The notes beneath the pieces are model-generated. The model ran no database searches and was not told the DNA's origin. It saw only the letters and a list, made by a program, of their open reading frames with translations. A DNA stretch of 64,000 nt from Bdellovibrionales bacterium (lineage in GTDB: Bacteria; Bdellovibrionota; Bdellovibrionia; Bdellovibrionales; UBA1609), in the NCBI GenBank assembly GCA_019637855.1, contig JAHBUX010000001.1, positions 333,337-397,336 of the forward strand, read 5' to 3'. Positions 16,985 to 25,581 of the stretch are shown in pieces (position 1 is the first letter of the stretch; each line of letters opens with the position of its first letter). A program made the translations under genes and the position numbers.

Positions 16985-17836
16985 TCAAAACACCAATCTC
17001 AAGTCAACGCTATGCAGCGCTCCAGGAGTGCCTTCCTGGTTCTTTTCTATGGCGTAATCCAGCTTCAGGCGGGGGCCGTCAAAGCCAATACCGGCGGTCC
17101 AGATGCGCTCATTGGCCCAATCGTCATAACGATAGCCCAAACGCAGGATCAGCATCTCTGAGGTCTTCGACTCCAAACCAAACATATAGGCCATATCGTG
17201 ATCAGGGTTGAACCGCTCCTGGCGCTCGAGATCAAAGCGCACCCGCGCGATCTCCCCCCACTTTGCAAACACGCCCGCAGTTTGCCGCATGTCCTCACGC
17301 AAGGGCTTAGGCACATTGGAGCCGGGCTGAGCCACGTTGCTGAGCACGTAGGCCACACCCAAGCCATCGTGAATCATGTAAACACCACCCACTGAGCCAT
17401 TCCATTGGGTGTACTCGCGGTCATTTTGCACATCATAAACCAACCGGTACACCGAGAGGCCCAGCGTGAACTGCTCGAAGCGCTCGGCGATACTGACATG
17501 CCATAGATCGCCCTCGGCGGGGAGCCCTCGGCCCGTGTCGCGCGTGCGCACATAGTGGATGGCGCCAGGAAACCAAACGTCGCGAGTGTTGTCGATGGCC
17601 CCCAACGCCCAAGCCTGACGATGGCGCCCCGGCGCTTCATAGCCATCCCGATAATAACCATCGATCGCCGACCCCTGAAACAGCGGGATCAGTGCCGGAT
17701 TAAGAAAGGAGGCCTCGGCACCGTCCATTCCGGCCACTCCAGTTCCACCCAATGCCGAAGACATCGGGCCGCGAAAAGGAAGGGCATGAACCTGTGCGAA
17801 AGAAAAGATCAGCAGAAAAAACGCGAGAATTTTCAT
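16985..17836 (-). CDS. Outer-membrane beta-barrel protein (PorV/FadL-like appearance)
   Basis: A 283-aa protein with a signal peptide (MKILAFFLLIFSFAQVHA). The N-terminus LPFRGPMSSALGGTGVAGMDGAEASFLNPA matches the GGxGvAxxxGaxAxxxNPA pattern of PorV/FadL-type barrels, and the rest alternates polar and hydrophobic residues with terminal Phe (VDLRLVF), typical of barrels. Length fits a 12-14-strand barrel. Its ligand is unknown. It is downstream of the YQNC lipoprotein on the same strand (21-nt gap), suggesting an operon. Confidence 0.7.
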   Translation of the reverse strand: MKILAFFLLIFSFAQVHALPFRGPMSSALGGTGVAGMDGAEASFLNPALIPLFQGSAIDGYYRDGYEAPGRHRQAWALGAIDNTRDVWFPGAIHYVRTRDTGRGLPAEGDLWHVSIAERFEQFTLGLSVYRLVYDVQNDREYTQWNGSVGGVYMIHDGLGVAYVLSNVAQPGSNVPKPLREDMRQTAGVFAKWGEIARVRFDLERQERFNPDHDMAYMFGLESKTSEMLILRLGYRYDDWANERIWTAGIGFDGPRLKLDYAIEKNQEGTPGALHSVDLRLVF

Positions 17837-17857
17837 ACCCGCAGACAGTATGACCGC

Positions 17858-19036
17858 TTAACGGCGAATGCAAACGCTGACGAAGTGCGGGCAACGAGTT
17901 GCGCCGGAGTTGACACAATTCGCGCTACCGTAAGTGATCGTGGCGCCATTGAGTGCGCCATAGCAGTAGTCGCCCGTACGCTTCGGGATAACGCAGCGGT
18001 TGGCGACGTCAACAAACCAGTCTTCCACTCTCAATACACGACGAACGGCGTTCAACGCCGCCTCTTCGGTGGCATTGGCAAAACGATCGACAGTGGCATT
18101 GCAGGTCACCAGATTGGCGAACTTGTCTTCCGGGCGAACCACCATGAACTGATAGCTATTCGAACAGTCCCAGGAAGCAGCCCGCGGCTGCCCCGTGCGT
18201 AGATCAATCTCTTGCACGCCGCTATTGGGGTTGAGCACCCGACGTTCGCCGCTGCTGTAGTTGCGCGGCAGACTAAACGACAAAGCAAAGCCTGTTCCAT
18301 AACCGCGGCTGGCCAGCGTGTTGTCCGAGGGGGCGCGAAGCCCTGTTGCCAGCTCATCACCGCTGTTGCCATAGCCGACGGTCAAATAGGCCGGGCTACC
18401 TGCACCTTCGAGATTGGAGCGCGTATCTTTGGAAACGTTTTCGAACTCATAGAAACGCAGGGAAGCTTCCATCAGCCGCTTTTGCTGAGTGCCGGGAAAG
18501 TAGTTCGCGTAAAATTTTGTGCCGCCCGCTGAGGGGGCGGCCAACGAAGCCAAGGGTCCCGCCACCGGCGTAGAGTCGAGCGCCGGCAGGAAGGAATCGA
18601 TCTCATCCCCCACACGCAGTTCACCCTGCGACCAAATGGATTGCAAATTCGAACGCAAACGCACCGATAGGTTCAAAACCGCGCCACTGTTAGCATAGCT
18701 CGAAGCCAGTGCACGCGCGCGATCCGTCTTAGTATAATATTGAGTTTTCGAACGGAAATCGTCAGTCATTGTCAGGCCGGCCACGGATTTATTGAACGCA
18801 CCCACGCGGTAGCTAAAATAAGCGCGGCGATCGACGGAGTCTTTGATTTCCGAACACGACATGTAGCCGATGGTGTCCAGTTTTTCTTCATAAGCGAAAG
18901 GTAAGCTCTCTTGATAAGAGGCTTGCGAATTGCTCCCATCATCCTCTGGAGTTTGTGCGCAATTCTGGTAGGTCATAAGCAAGCAAACGCCGGCCAGCAT
19001 AAGCACATGTCTCGGGTTGAGACGGGACGGGATCAA
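17858..19036 (-). CDS. Lipoprotein-like exported protein with a YQNC motif
   Basis: A 392-aa protein. A TTG at 19036 is chosen because a full GGAGG lies 5 nt upstream and a compact signal peptide follows (PRHVLMLAGVCLLMTYQNCAQ). The Cys after YQN is probably lipidated; this YQNC/FQNC form is not the textbook lipobox but occurs in exported proteins of Bdellovibrio-like bacteria (my recollection). The mature region is rich in Ser, Asn and Tyr, with a C-terminal Cys cluster (RCVIPKRTGDYCYG, NCVNSGATRCPHFVSVC) suggesting disulfides. No domain is recognised. It is divergent from galU; the shared promoter region carries GTCTCA-type sites. Confidence 0.65.
   Translation of the reverse strand: MIPSRLNPRHVLMLAGVCLLMTYQNCAQTPEDDGSNSQASYQESLPFAYEEKLDTIGYMSCSEIKDSVDRRAYFSYRVGAFNKSVAGLTMTDDFRSKTQYYTKTDRARALASSYANSGAVLNLSVRLRSNLQSIWSQGELRVGDEIDSFLPALDSTPVAGPLASLAAPSAGGTKFYANYFPGTQQKRLMEASLRFYEFENVSKDTRSNLEGAGSPAYLTVGYGNSGDELATGLRAPSDNTLASRGYGTGFALSFSLPRNYSSGERRVLNPNSGVQEIDLRTGQPRAASWDCSNSYQFMVVRPEDKFANLVTCNATVDRFANATEEAALNAVRRVLRVEDWFVDVANRCVIPKRTGDYCYGALNGATITYGSANCVNSGATRCPHFVSVCIRR
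19009..19023. promoter_or_regulatory. GTCTCA-N3-TGAGAC-like near-palindrome inside a coding start
   Basis: GTCTCG-GGT-TGAGAC, one mismatch from perfect. It lies within the first codons of the YQNC lipoprotein, downstream of its start. Another TTGAGACG half-site is at 19058-19065. Confidence 0.25.
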
Positions 19037-19120
19037 ATTTACCTCCAGAAGACCTATTTGAGACGTATCGGAATACTCCAATAAATGATGAGGCCCGGCC
19101 GGCACTTTTGTCTAGACTGC

Positions 19121-19135
19121 GTCTCAATATGAGAT
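19121..19135. promoter_or_regulatory. GTCTCA-N3-TGAGAC-like near-palindrome between divergent genes
   Basis: GTCTCA-ATA-TGAGAT, one mismatch from perfect. It lies 14 nt before the galU ATG and 85 nt upstream of the divergent lipoprotein gene. A perfect 8-bp palindrome GTCTAGAC sits beside it at 19110-19117; read on the minus strand this gives CTAGACAAAA, the same box found upstream of the 660-1679 gene. Confidence 0.35.
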
Positions 19136-19148
19136 ATCTTTGAAAGCC

Positions 19149-20027
19149 ATGAAGATCCGCAAAGCAGTCATCCCGGTTGCGGGCCTCGGCACCCGCTTTT
19201 TGCCCGCCACAAAGACCGTTCCCAAAGAGTTACTTCCCATCGTGGACAAACCCACGCTGCTGTACATCGTGGAAGAGATTGTGGCCGCCGGTCTGTCCGA
19301 AATCGTGCTCATCGCCGGGCGCGGCAAGACTGCCATCGAGGATTTCTTCGATACCTCCTATGAACTTGAAGCCACGCTGGAGAAAGCCGGTCGCTTAGAG
19401 CTTCTCAAGCCATTTCATGAAACCGTTAAAAATCTCACTGTGGTGAGTATCCGACAGCACGTCGCCCTCGGCTTGGGCCACGCGGTCCTATGCGCAGAAC
19501 CCGCTATCGGCCGTGAGCCCTTCGCAGTTCTGTTGGGTGATGAGGTGATGATCCGCCGGCCGGGTAAACCCTCCGGCATTGCTCAGTTGACCAAGATTTA
19601 TGAAGAGACCGGAGTCAGCACCGTCGCGGTCATGCCGGTCGAGGAATCCGAAGTAAATAAATATGGAATGGTAAAGGTCACGGAGCGGGCCGAGAACCTG
19701 TGGAACGTTCACGACGTAGTTGAGAAACCAGCGCTTGGCCAAGCACCAAGCCGCTTCGCACTTCCCGGTCGCTATGTGTTTGATGCCTCGATTTTTGAAG
19801 ACCTGCGCCAGACCAAGCCTGGGCGCGGCGGCGAGATTCAGCTGACCGATGCTATGACCAGTCTGGCCAAGCGCCAGGGCCTCTTAGCCACGGTGATCGA
19901 CGCCCAACGCTTTGATGCTGGCGACAAACTGGGTTATTTGCAGGCCAACATCGAGCTCGGTTTAAGTCATCCGCAGATTGGCCCGGCTTTAGAAAAATAC
20001 TTGAAGGAACGCTTCGGGGGGAAATGA
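19149..20027 (+). CDS. galU: UTP--glucose-1-phosphate uridylyltransferase
   Basis: A 292-aa enzyme making UDP-glucose for envelope polysaccharides. It has the nucleotidyltransferase signature GLGTRFLPATKTVPKE near residues 12-28, VDKPTLLYIVEE, the LLGDEV metal/nucleotide segment, YGMVKV and VVEKP. Length is typical. The ATG at 19149 matches the family start (MKIRKAVIPVAG); an in-frame TTG lies 9 nt upstream. The stop overlaps the start of the following exported-protein gene (AATGATG), implying translational coupling. Confidence 0.95.
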   Translation: MKIRKAVIPVAGLGTRFLPATKTVPKELLPIVDKPTLLYIVEEIVAAGLSEIVLIAGRGKTAIEDFFDTSYELEATLEKAGRLELLKPFHETVKNLTVVSIRQHVALGLGHAVLCAEPAIGREPFAVLLGDEVMIRRPGKPSGIAQLTKIYEETGVSTVAVMPVEESEVNKYGMVKVTERAENLWNVHDVVEKPALGQAPSRFALPGRYVFDASIFEDLRQTKPGRGGEIQLTDAMTSLAKRQGLLATVIDAQRFDAGDKLGYLQANIELGLSHPQIGPALEKYLKERFGGK

Positions 20028-20854
20028 TGTTTTGGATTAGCGCTCTGGTCAGCTTGACGGCGGCCGCTTACATTCCGGAGTATTCAACGATCACATCACG
20101 CGCCGCAGATCAACACGGCAAAGGTGCCTATCAGATTGAGCAGGAGGTCACGTTCCGTAAGGATTCCGACGTCTACTCCATCAAAGAGACATGGCAGGTG
20201 CTGAACGAAAATGAAATGCGCGTCACCCTTGAGGGCCGTGGCCCTTTGCGCGGCTTAGTCAGCGGCACAATCGTGTATCATGGCAACAGCAAGTCGCTGG
20301 CCGACGGCGGGCAAAATGTGCGCGCCATCCGCTTGGGAGAAGAATGGCTGGAGCCGATGTTTTACTTTCGCTCAAGCAAGTGGCTACGCAATCGCTTAGT
20401 GGCATTGAAGATCGCGCCCCCCGAATCTATTCAAGATCGCCCTGCTTTGAACTCTGAAGGTGAACCGCGCTATGAAGCGCCCAGCTTCCTGCGTCTTTCG
20501 CGCACCGGCGGCGTCGTCAATTGGGCCGTCGGCATTCCACCCACCGTGGGCATCGCGCCGACCGCTTGGTTTGAACAAGATCAGTTTGTCTTGCGCAAAA
20601 TTCGCACCGCCAGTCAGGTGACTTTGAAAGCCGACGACTATGCCAAATTTGCCGAGAATATGTGGTTTCCGCGCTCACGCACATACACCTATGGCCCGTT
20701 CGTAGTGACAGTGAACACTCTGTCGGTAAAGTCTTTGGGCAAACTTCCCGCGGGAGATACGCGCTTCAAAGCCACTTCTTTAAATCCGGCCCGCGATGCC
20801 GTGAAGCTGCCCGAATCCGATGCGCTGAAAGAGTTCTACTCGAGATTCCGATGA
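20024..20854 (+). CDS. Exported protein of unknown function
   Basis: A 276-aa protein with a short hydrophobic N-terminus (MMFWISALVSLTAAAYIPEY) that is likely a signal peptide. The body is mixed and beta-looking, with no Cys pairs and no recognised domain. The start overlaps the galU stop, and the stop overlaps the priA start (ATGA), so it is embedded in a galU-x-priA operon. An ATG at 20027 is an equally possible start. Confidence 0.65.
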   Translation: MMFWISALVSLTAAAYIPEYSTITSRAADQHGKGAYQIEQEVTFRKDSDVYSIKETWQVLNENEMRVTLEGRGPLRGLVSGTIVYHGNSKSLADGGQNVRAIRLGEEWLEPMFYFRSSKWLRNRLVALKIAPPESIQDRPALNSEGEPRYEAPSFLRLSRTGGVVNWAVGIPPTVGIAPTAWFEQDQFVLRKIRTASQVTLKADDYAKFAENMWFPRSRTYTYGPFVVTVNTLSVKSLGKLPAGDTRFKATSLNPARDAVKLPESDALKEFYSRFR

Positions 20855-22869
20855 ACCCTTCGTTTTATGTGGTGGCGGTCGATTCGCCTCTGAAAGAGGC
20901 TTTGACCTATTTGCCGCCGGAAGACGGCCGCGTTTTTGAACGCGGCCAAAGCGTACGCGTGCCACTGGGTTCGCGTAAAGCCTATGGCGTGGTGATGCGC
21001 CAAACGCAAGAGGCGCCGCCCGCCGTAAAACTCAAAGCCATTCTTGAACGTGAAGACGAACGCCCTACCATTCCAGAACCCTACATGGACTGGCTCGAAT
21101 GGCTCGCGCAGTACTATGTTTTTCCGGCCGGGATGATCATGGAGACCGTATTCCCACCGCTGGGTAAAGAAAGCACCCGCACTAGCCGCAAATCACCCGT
21201 GGTGAAAGACTACGAGACAAGAAGTGAGCCCCCACCGCTCACCGAAGAGCAGCGGAACGTTTTACGCCAACTTAAAGAAGCTCCCGACTTCAACGTTCAC
21301 TTGCTCTTTGGCGTGACCGGCTCAGGCAAAACCGAAGTGTATATGCATCTGCTGGAAGAAGTCCTGGCGCGCGGCAAGCAAGGTTTGGTGCTGGTCCCGG
21401 AGATTTCCCTGACCCCACAGCTGATCGATCGCTTTTCCAAACGCTTTCCCGGTCAAGTGGCGGTCCTGCATTCTCACCTCACCGCCCGCGAAAAGACGAC
21501 GCAGTGGTGGAATATGGTCGATGGTAAACGCAAGATTTTGATCGGAGCACGCTCGGCTCTATTCTGCCCTCTGCCGGACTTGGATCTGATCGTGCTCGAT
21601 GAAGAGCACGAACCCAGCTACAAACAAGATGAGCAGTTGAAGTATCACGCGCGCGACGCTGCCATTATGTTAGCCAAACGCTTGAACATTCCGATCGTAT
21701 TGGGCTCGGCCACTCCTTCGTTAGAGTCATGGAACAATGTGCAGACCGGAAAATATCAGCTGCATGAGATGACTCAAAGAGTGAACGCTCGCGCCATGCC
21801 CGCGATCGAAGTGGTGGACTTGCGTGAATTGCATCGCCAACGCAAAGACACCCCCTCGAGTCTGCCCTTTTGGCTGTCGGACCGACTGCATGAGGAGTTG
21901 GTGCAAATCTTCGACAAGAAAGAGCAAGCCGCATTGTTTCTTAACCGTCGAGGAGTGGCGCAAACGGCTCAATGTCACGCCTGCGGGTACGTGGCTGAGT
22001 GTCCAAACTGTTCAGTGTCATTGACCGTACACGCGACTTCGCACTTGGTCTGCCATTACTGCGACTACAGCGAACGACTTACGGAGATGTGCCCCGACTG
22101 CAAAGAGTCGCCATTGGAACCTCTCGGTCTCGGCACCGAGCGCGTTGAAAAAGACATGGCCACACTATTCCCCGACATTCGTATCGCCCGTGCGGATCGC
22201 GACGAAGTGCAATCGCGCGATCAACTGGAGAAGCTGGTAGAGGATGTAGAGACCCGCAACATTGATTTGCTGGTCGGCACACAGATGATTGCCAAAGGTT
22301 TAGATTTTCCACACCTCAACCTAGTCGGATTGGTGTTGGCCGACGTCGGTTTTCATTGGCCGGATTTTCGTGCCAGCGAACGCAGTTTTCAGTTGCTCAC
22401 TCAGGTCAGCGGGCGATCAGGCCGGCAAAGTGCGGGCAAAGTGGTGATTCAAACTTACGATCCAGAACATGCCAGCATTCGTCACACACTGGGCGCGGAC
22501 TTCCAAGGCTTTGCCAAAGCCGAACTGGAAGAGCGCAGCGGATTGTTTTACCCGCCTTTCTGGCGCATGGCCATGTTGCGCATTCAATCCAATAGCAAAG
22601 AGCGCGGTGAACGCACGGCCGATCTCCTGGTCCAGCGGGCCCACGTACTGCAACGAAGCTTCGCCGCCTACGGCGACGGTATTCACGTGCTCGGTCCAGC
22701 CGAAGCACCGCTTTTTAAGCTGCGCAATAAGTTCCGTTATCAAGTGATGCTCAAGTGCGACTCGCCGGCGCGCCTAAACGCCTTCTGCCGGCAACTGCTC
22801 GCCGACGATTCATGGATAGAAACGGGGACCAAGGTCCAGGTCGACATCGACCCGTTCCAGATGTTGTAA
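20851..22869 (+). CDS. priA: Primosomal replication restart helicase PriA
   Basis: A 672-aa superfamily-2 helicase that reloads the replisome at stalled forks. It has the N-terminal 3'BD (PLKEALTYLPPEDGR), Walker A GVTGSGKTE (~155-163), Walker B DEEH (~250-253), the GSATPS motif, and the eight-Cys zinc module (CHACGYVAECPNC ... CHYCDYS ... CPDC, ~375-417) inside the helicase core. The later motifs QMIAKGLDFPHL and QVSGRSGR are intact. Start is the ATG overlapping the previous stop. Length fits the family. Confidence 0.95.
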   Translation: MNPSFYVVAVDSPLKEALTYLPPEDGRVFERGQSVRVPLGSRKAYGVVMRQTQEAPPAVKLKAILEREDERPTIPEPYMDWLEWLAQYYVFPAGMIMETVFPPLGKESTRTSRKSPVVKDYETRSEPPPLTEEQRNVLRQLKEAPDFNVHLLFGVTGSGKTEVYMHLLEEVLARGKQGLVLVPEISLTPQLIDRFSKRFPGQVAVLHSHLTAREKTTQWWNMVDGKRKILIGARSALFCPLPDLDLIVLDEEHEPSYKQDEQLKYHARDAAIMLAKRLNIPIVLGSATPSLESWNNVQTGKYQLHEMTQRVNARAMPAIEVVDLRELHRQRKDTPSSLPFWLSDRLHEELVQIFDKKEQAALFLNRRGVAQTAQCHACGYVAECPNCSVSLTVHATSHLVCHYCDYSERLTEMCPDCKESPLEPLGLGTERVEKDMATLFPDIRIARADRDEVQSRDQLEKLVEDVETRNIDLLVGTQMIAKGLDFPHLNLVGLVLADVGFHWPDFRASERSFQLLTQVSGRSGRQSAGKVVIQTYDPEHASIRHTLGADFQGFAKAELEERSGLFYPPFWRMAMLRIQSNSKERGERTADLLVQRAHVLQRSFAAYGDGIHVLGPAEAPLFKLRNKFRYQVMLKCDSPARLNAFCRQLLADDSWIETGTKVQVDIDPFQML

Positions 22870-22876
22870 TAGTGAG

Positions 22877-23737
22877 ATGATGCAGCAACCGACCCCTTGC
22901 CCGCGATGCGGATCTCTCAGCGATACCTTTATTGGTATCGATCCGGCTATGCGCGCGACTTTGCAAGAAGCGGGTGAAGGCAATCTGCCCGATCAAGTGT
23001 GTTCGGCCTGTTTCGAAAAACTAACGGGCTCGGTCTCGCAGGGCATGAAGTTGCGCATGGAACGCGACGTGCGCGAAAAAAACAAAATGGTGATGTGGAA
23101 GAACCGCGTGCACCTGATCAAAAACGCGCGCAACCTGATGAGCCAAAAAGCGTATTCGGAAGCCGCTGTACAGTATGAAAAATACCTACGCGTTCTGGAA
23201 GTCGTTTACAGCCTGAAGAAGGGTGATCTTTCGCCCGCGGTGTTCAACAACTCCACGCGTTCGAAAGAACTGACTGTGGTCGCATCCGTGTATTGGGACT
23301 TGATGCGTATCTATGACACCAACCCTCGCTACACCGATCGCATGCAAGTTTCGGCCAGCAAATTGTCGCAGTTCTTGCCGTTCAGTCAGATCTATCCCGA
23401 TATTTTGAAAAAGGCCGAGTTGTTCGCGCGCACGGCTAAAAACCCCGGCGTAATGAGAACATTTTTGCGTCAGACGAAATCACGTCGAGGTCCCTGCTTT
23501 GTGGCGGATGCTGCATTCGCACACGATCCCTATGCAGTGGAGCTCGAGCTCCTGCGGCGCTTTCGCGATGAGCGCTTGCGCCGCACTCTCACCGGCCGTC
23601 GTCTCGTCTCGCTTTACTACCGCTATTCGCCGCCGATCGCGCGGGCCATTGGGCGCAGTCAATGGAAATCCGCGGCCGCCCGTTGGAGCCTGGCAAAAAT
23701 CACACTCCTGATTAAGAAAAACTTGAATTCAAACTAA
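22877..23737 (+). CDS. Zinc-ribbon and CFI-box C-terminal domain protein
   Basis: A 286-aa protein 7 nt after priA. The N-terminus has a CPRCGS ... CSACF pair that probably binds zinc. The middle is helical and TPR-like (AYSEAAVQYEKYLRVLEV). The C-terminus matches the CFI-box/CFIATAAYG family: CFVADAAFAHDPYAVELELLRRF, then LVSLYYRYSPPIAR. That domain occurs at the C-terminus of many proteins of unknown function. The protein has no signal peptide. A cytoplasmic location is inferred. Confidence 0.7.
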   Translation: MMQQPTPCPRCGSLSDTFIGIDPAMRATLQEAGEGNLPDQVCSACFEKLTGSVSQGMKLRMERDVREKNKMVMWKNRVHLIKNARNLMSQKAYSEAAVQYEKYLRVLEVVYSLKKGDLSPAVFNNSTRSKELTVVASVYWDLMRIYDTNPRYTDRMQVSASKLSQFLPFSQIYPDILKKAELFARTAKNPGVMRTFLRQTKSRRGPCFVADAAFAHDPYAVELELLRRFRDERLRRTLTGRRLVSLYYRYSPPIARAIGRSQWKSAAARWSLAKITLLIKKNLNSN

Positions 23738-23757
23738 GAAACGGGTGATTTAGATCC

Positions 23758-24828
23758 ATGAGTTCACACTACGACACTCTCGTTTTGGGCGGCGGCCTCA
23801 GCGGGTTGCTGATCACGCATCGTCTGCATAGCGCCGGCCAACGCGTGGCTTTGATTGAAGCGCGCGAAACCTTGGGCGGTAGTTCCCGCCGACAAAGTAC
23901 AGTCGATTTTTTCCCGGCCACGCAGGACAGTTTGGATTTGTTGGAATGGACCCGCTCGGTCTCTCCGCTGCCCTTACATTTAGATGTGCGCGAGCATCGC
24001 CCGCAGCTTTTCGACGAAGGCAAGTGGCGCAACTTCTCTGGCTTCGGCGAGACACATTTCTCTTCAGTCGATCAACTGATGCATTTTTCGCATACGCACG
24101 AAGTACATGTAGAGCCGGCACTGGAGCAGCTCGTACGCTCACTCAGTGAACAGCTGCCAGTGGCAGCGAACACGCGTAGCGAGATCACATCCATTAAGAT
24201 TGCCGACGGCCGTGTTAGCGAAGTGGTGATCAATGGCGACAAATCGCTCACTGCCGAGCAAGTGATTTTCACGGCTCATCCCGCCTTGCTCAATGATCTG
24301 ATCGAAGGTGAAGGGCTCCCCGCCAAGCACCGCACGCGTTTTGCCAAGATGCAGGGTTGGACTTCGGTGACCTTGGAGTTGCAAAACGCAACGCCTTTGG
24401 CTGAAGACTCTGCCATACGCATGTTCAGTCACAATGCTAAGGAGTTTGAGCCTGTTGTCGGCCGCGTAAATGGAACTCAATCTTTGTGGATGACTCTGGT
24501 GCCAGCGGAGCGCGAAGGCGAGCATGAGTTTATCGGCCAATGCATTCGCCATATCAAACGCCAGCTCAAGCGCGCCTGGCCCGAAGCTTTGGATGGTCAA
24601 AAAGAAGAGAAGATCTACGTGCAATCAAACGCCTACGGTCAGTATGCACTGAAGACCAAGGACCCATTGCGCCTGCCGGAGATTCAAAACCTCTATCTGG
24701 CCAACCATATTTTGGGGACATCGCCGGGGGCCTTAGGCAGTCTGGAGACCGCGCGTACGGTCATTACGGCTTTGACCAACGCCCCCACTGCAAGTGCTGC
24801 GGCGGCTTCCGCTCCGGAAACAGTTTAG
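23758..24828 (+). CDS. FAD/NAD(P)-binding oxidoreductase (amine-oxidase/phytoene-desaturase superfamily)
   Basis: A 356-aa protein with an N-terminal Rossmann dinucleotide motif (LVLGGGLSGLLITHRL) followed by the Glu that binds ribose (IEARETLGGSSRR). The C-terminal FAD signature region reads NLYLANHILGTSPGALGSLETARTV. This layout is shared by protoporphyrinogen oxidase and amine-oxidase-like enzymes; the substrate cannot be told. It is short for the family (usually over 420 aa), so the substrate domain is reduced. It ends in an Ala-rich tail. Confidence 0.72.
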   Translation: MSSHYDTLVLGGGLSGLLITHRLHSAGQRVALIEARETLGGSSRRQSTVDFFPATQDSLDLLEWTRSVSPLPLHLDVREHRPQLFDEGKWRNFSGFGETHFSSVDQLMHFSHTHEVHVEPALEQLVRSLSEQLPVAANTRSEITSIKIADGRVSEVVINGDKSLTAEQVIFTAHPALLNDLIEGEGLPAKHRTRFAKMQGWTSVTLELQNATPLAEDSAIRMFSHNAKEFEPVVGRVNGTQSLWMTLVPAEREGEHEFIGQCIRHIKRQLKRAWPEALDGQKEEKIYVQSNAYGQYALKTKDPLRLPEIQNLYLANHILGTSPGALGSLETARTVITALTNAPTASAAAASAPETV

Positions 24829-24903
24829 TAGGTCTTTTCAGCCCTGAGGGTGGACAGCGCCGCCCTCTTCCTTTATATGCAATGCATTATCAAGGAGGCC
24901 GTC

Positions 24904-25434
24904 GTGCTGAAAACTCTCATTCTTGCCAGCGCCCTAGCTCTAGCGGCACAAGCTGGAGCCGAACCCCTTTACGTTCCCCATGCGCAAGCCCGCAACGCCG
25001 AAGCCAGAGGAACACTCTACTTTCGTGCGCTAGTGGCCATTATCGGCTGCGCACCTGACGGTGGCGCTGTGGTCGCCAATATGACGATAGGCGCTCCCGA
25101 AGACGATATCGTCTCCACCTTGGACTACTGCAAAGGGGAGGAAGCTTGTTTCCATACGTACGCTAGACGCATACCGCAGGATTTCCATGCTTTGGTAAAT
25201 GCTTCGGGTTTTAGGATGGAGCGTATATTGGATCCAGAGATGCTGACTGAAAAAGTCTCTTCCAGCGCGGATCTGTATGATCGCGCCTTGGCTCGCGTAG
25301 AACCTGAAATTCGGCGTTTAGTCAGCTCTTTCGCAGCCTTAAAGAAATGGCCCACCTTCACATACAATGTTATTTTGACCCACGAGACTGATGTGCAATC
25401 GTGCGTTCCGTCCACGGGTACCAAGATCAAATAG
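24904..25434 (+). CDS. Small exported protein of unknown function
   Basis: A 176-aa protein starting at a GTG at 24904, chosen because a perfect AAGGAGG lies 5 nt upstream and a signal peptide begins at once (LKTLILASALALAAQAGA). The mature protein has about five Cys (GCAPDGG, DYCKGEEACFH, VQSCVPS), suggesting disulfides in the periplasm. I recognise no domain. It stands alone, 147 nt before rpsB. Confidence 0.65.
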   Translation: MLKTLILASALALAAQAGAEPLYVPHAQARNAEARGTLYFRALVAIIGCAPDGGAVVANMTIGAPEDDIVSTLDYCKGEEACFHTYARRIPQDFHALVNASGFRMERILDPEMLTEKVSSSADLYDRALARVEPEIRRLVSSFAALKKWPTFTYNVILTHETDVQSCVPSTGTKIK

Positions 25435-25581
25435 AGATAGACGCGCCCGACCCTCCATGTTAACTCAACCCCACTAAACGACTCACTTTCCGCGGGTCTC
25501 TTCTGGTGCTGGGTAACTCCGGCTCTTAGACGGTCCATTGGCCGTCACGCGGAGAGGTGGCTTAACCAGGAGGAACAACCT
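25435..25581 (+). promoter_or_regulatory. Upstream region/leader of rpsB
   Basis: A gene-free 147-nt stretch before rpsB. It contains a hairpin GACGG(N8)CCGTC at 25529-25546 and a strong AGGAGG site at 25570. Leaders of rpsB often bind S2 for autogenous control; whether this one does is inference. Confidence 0.3.
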
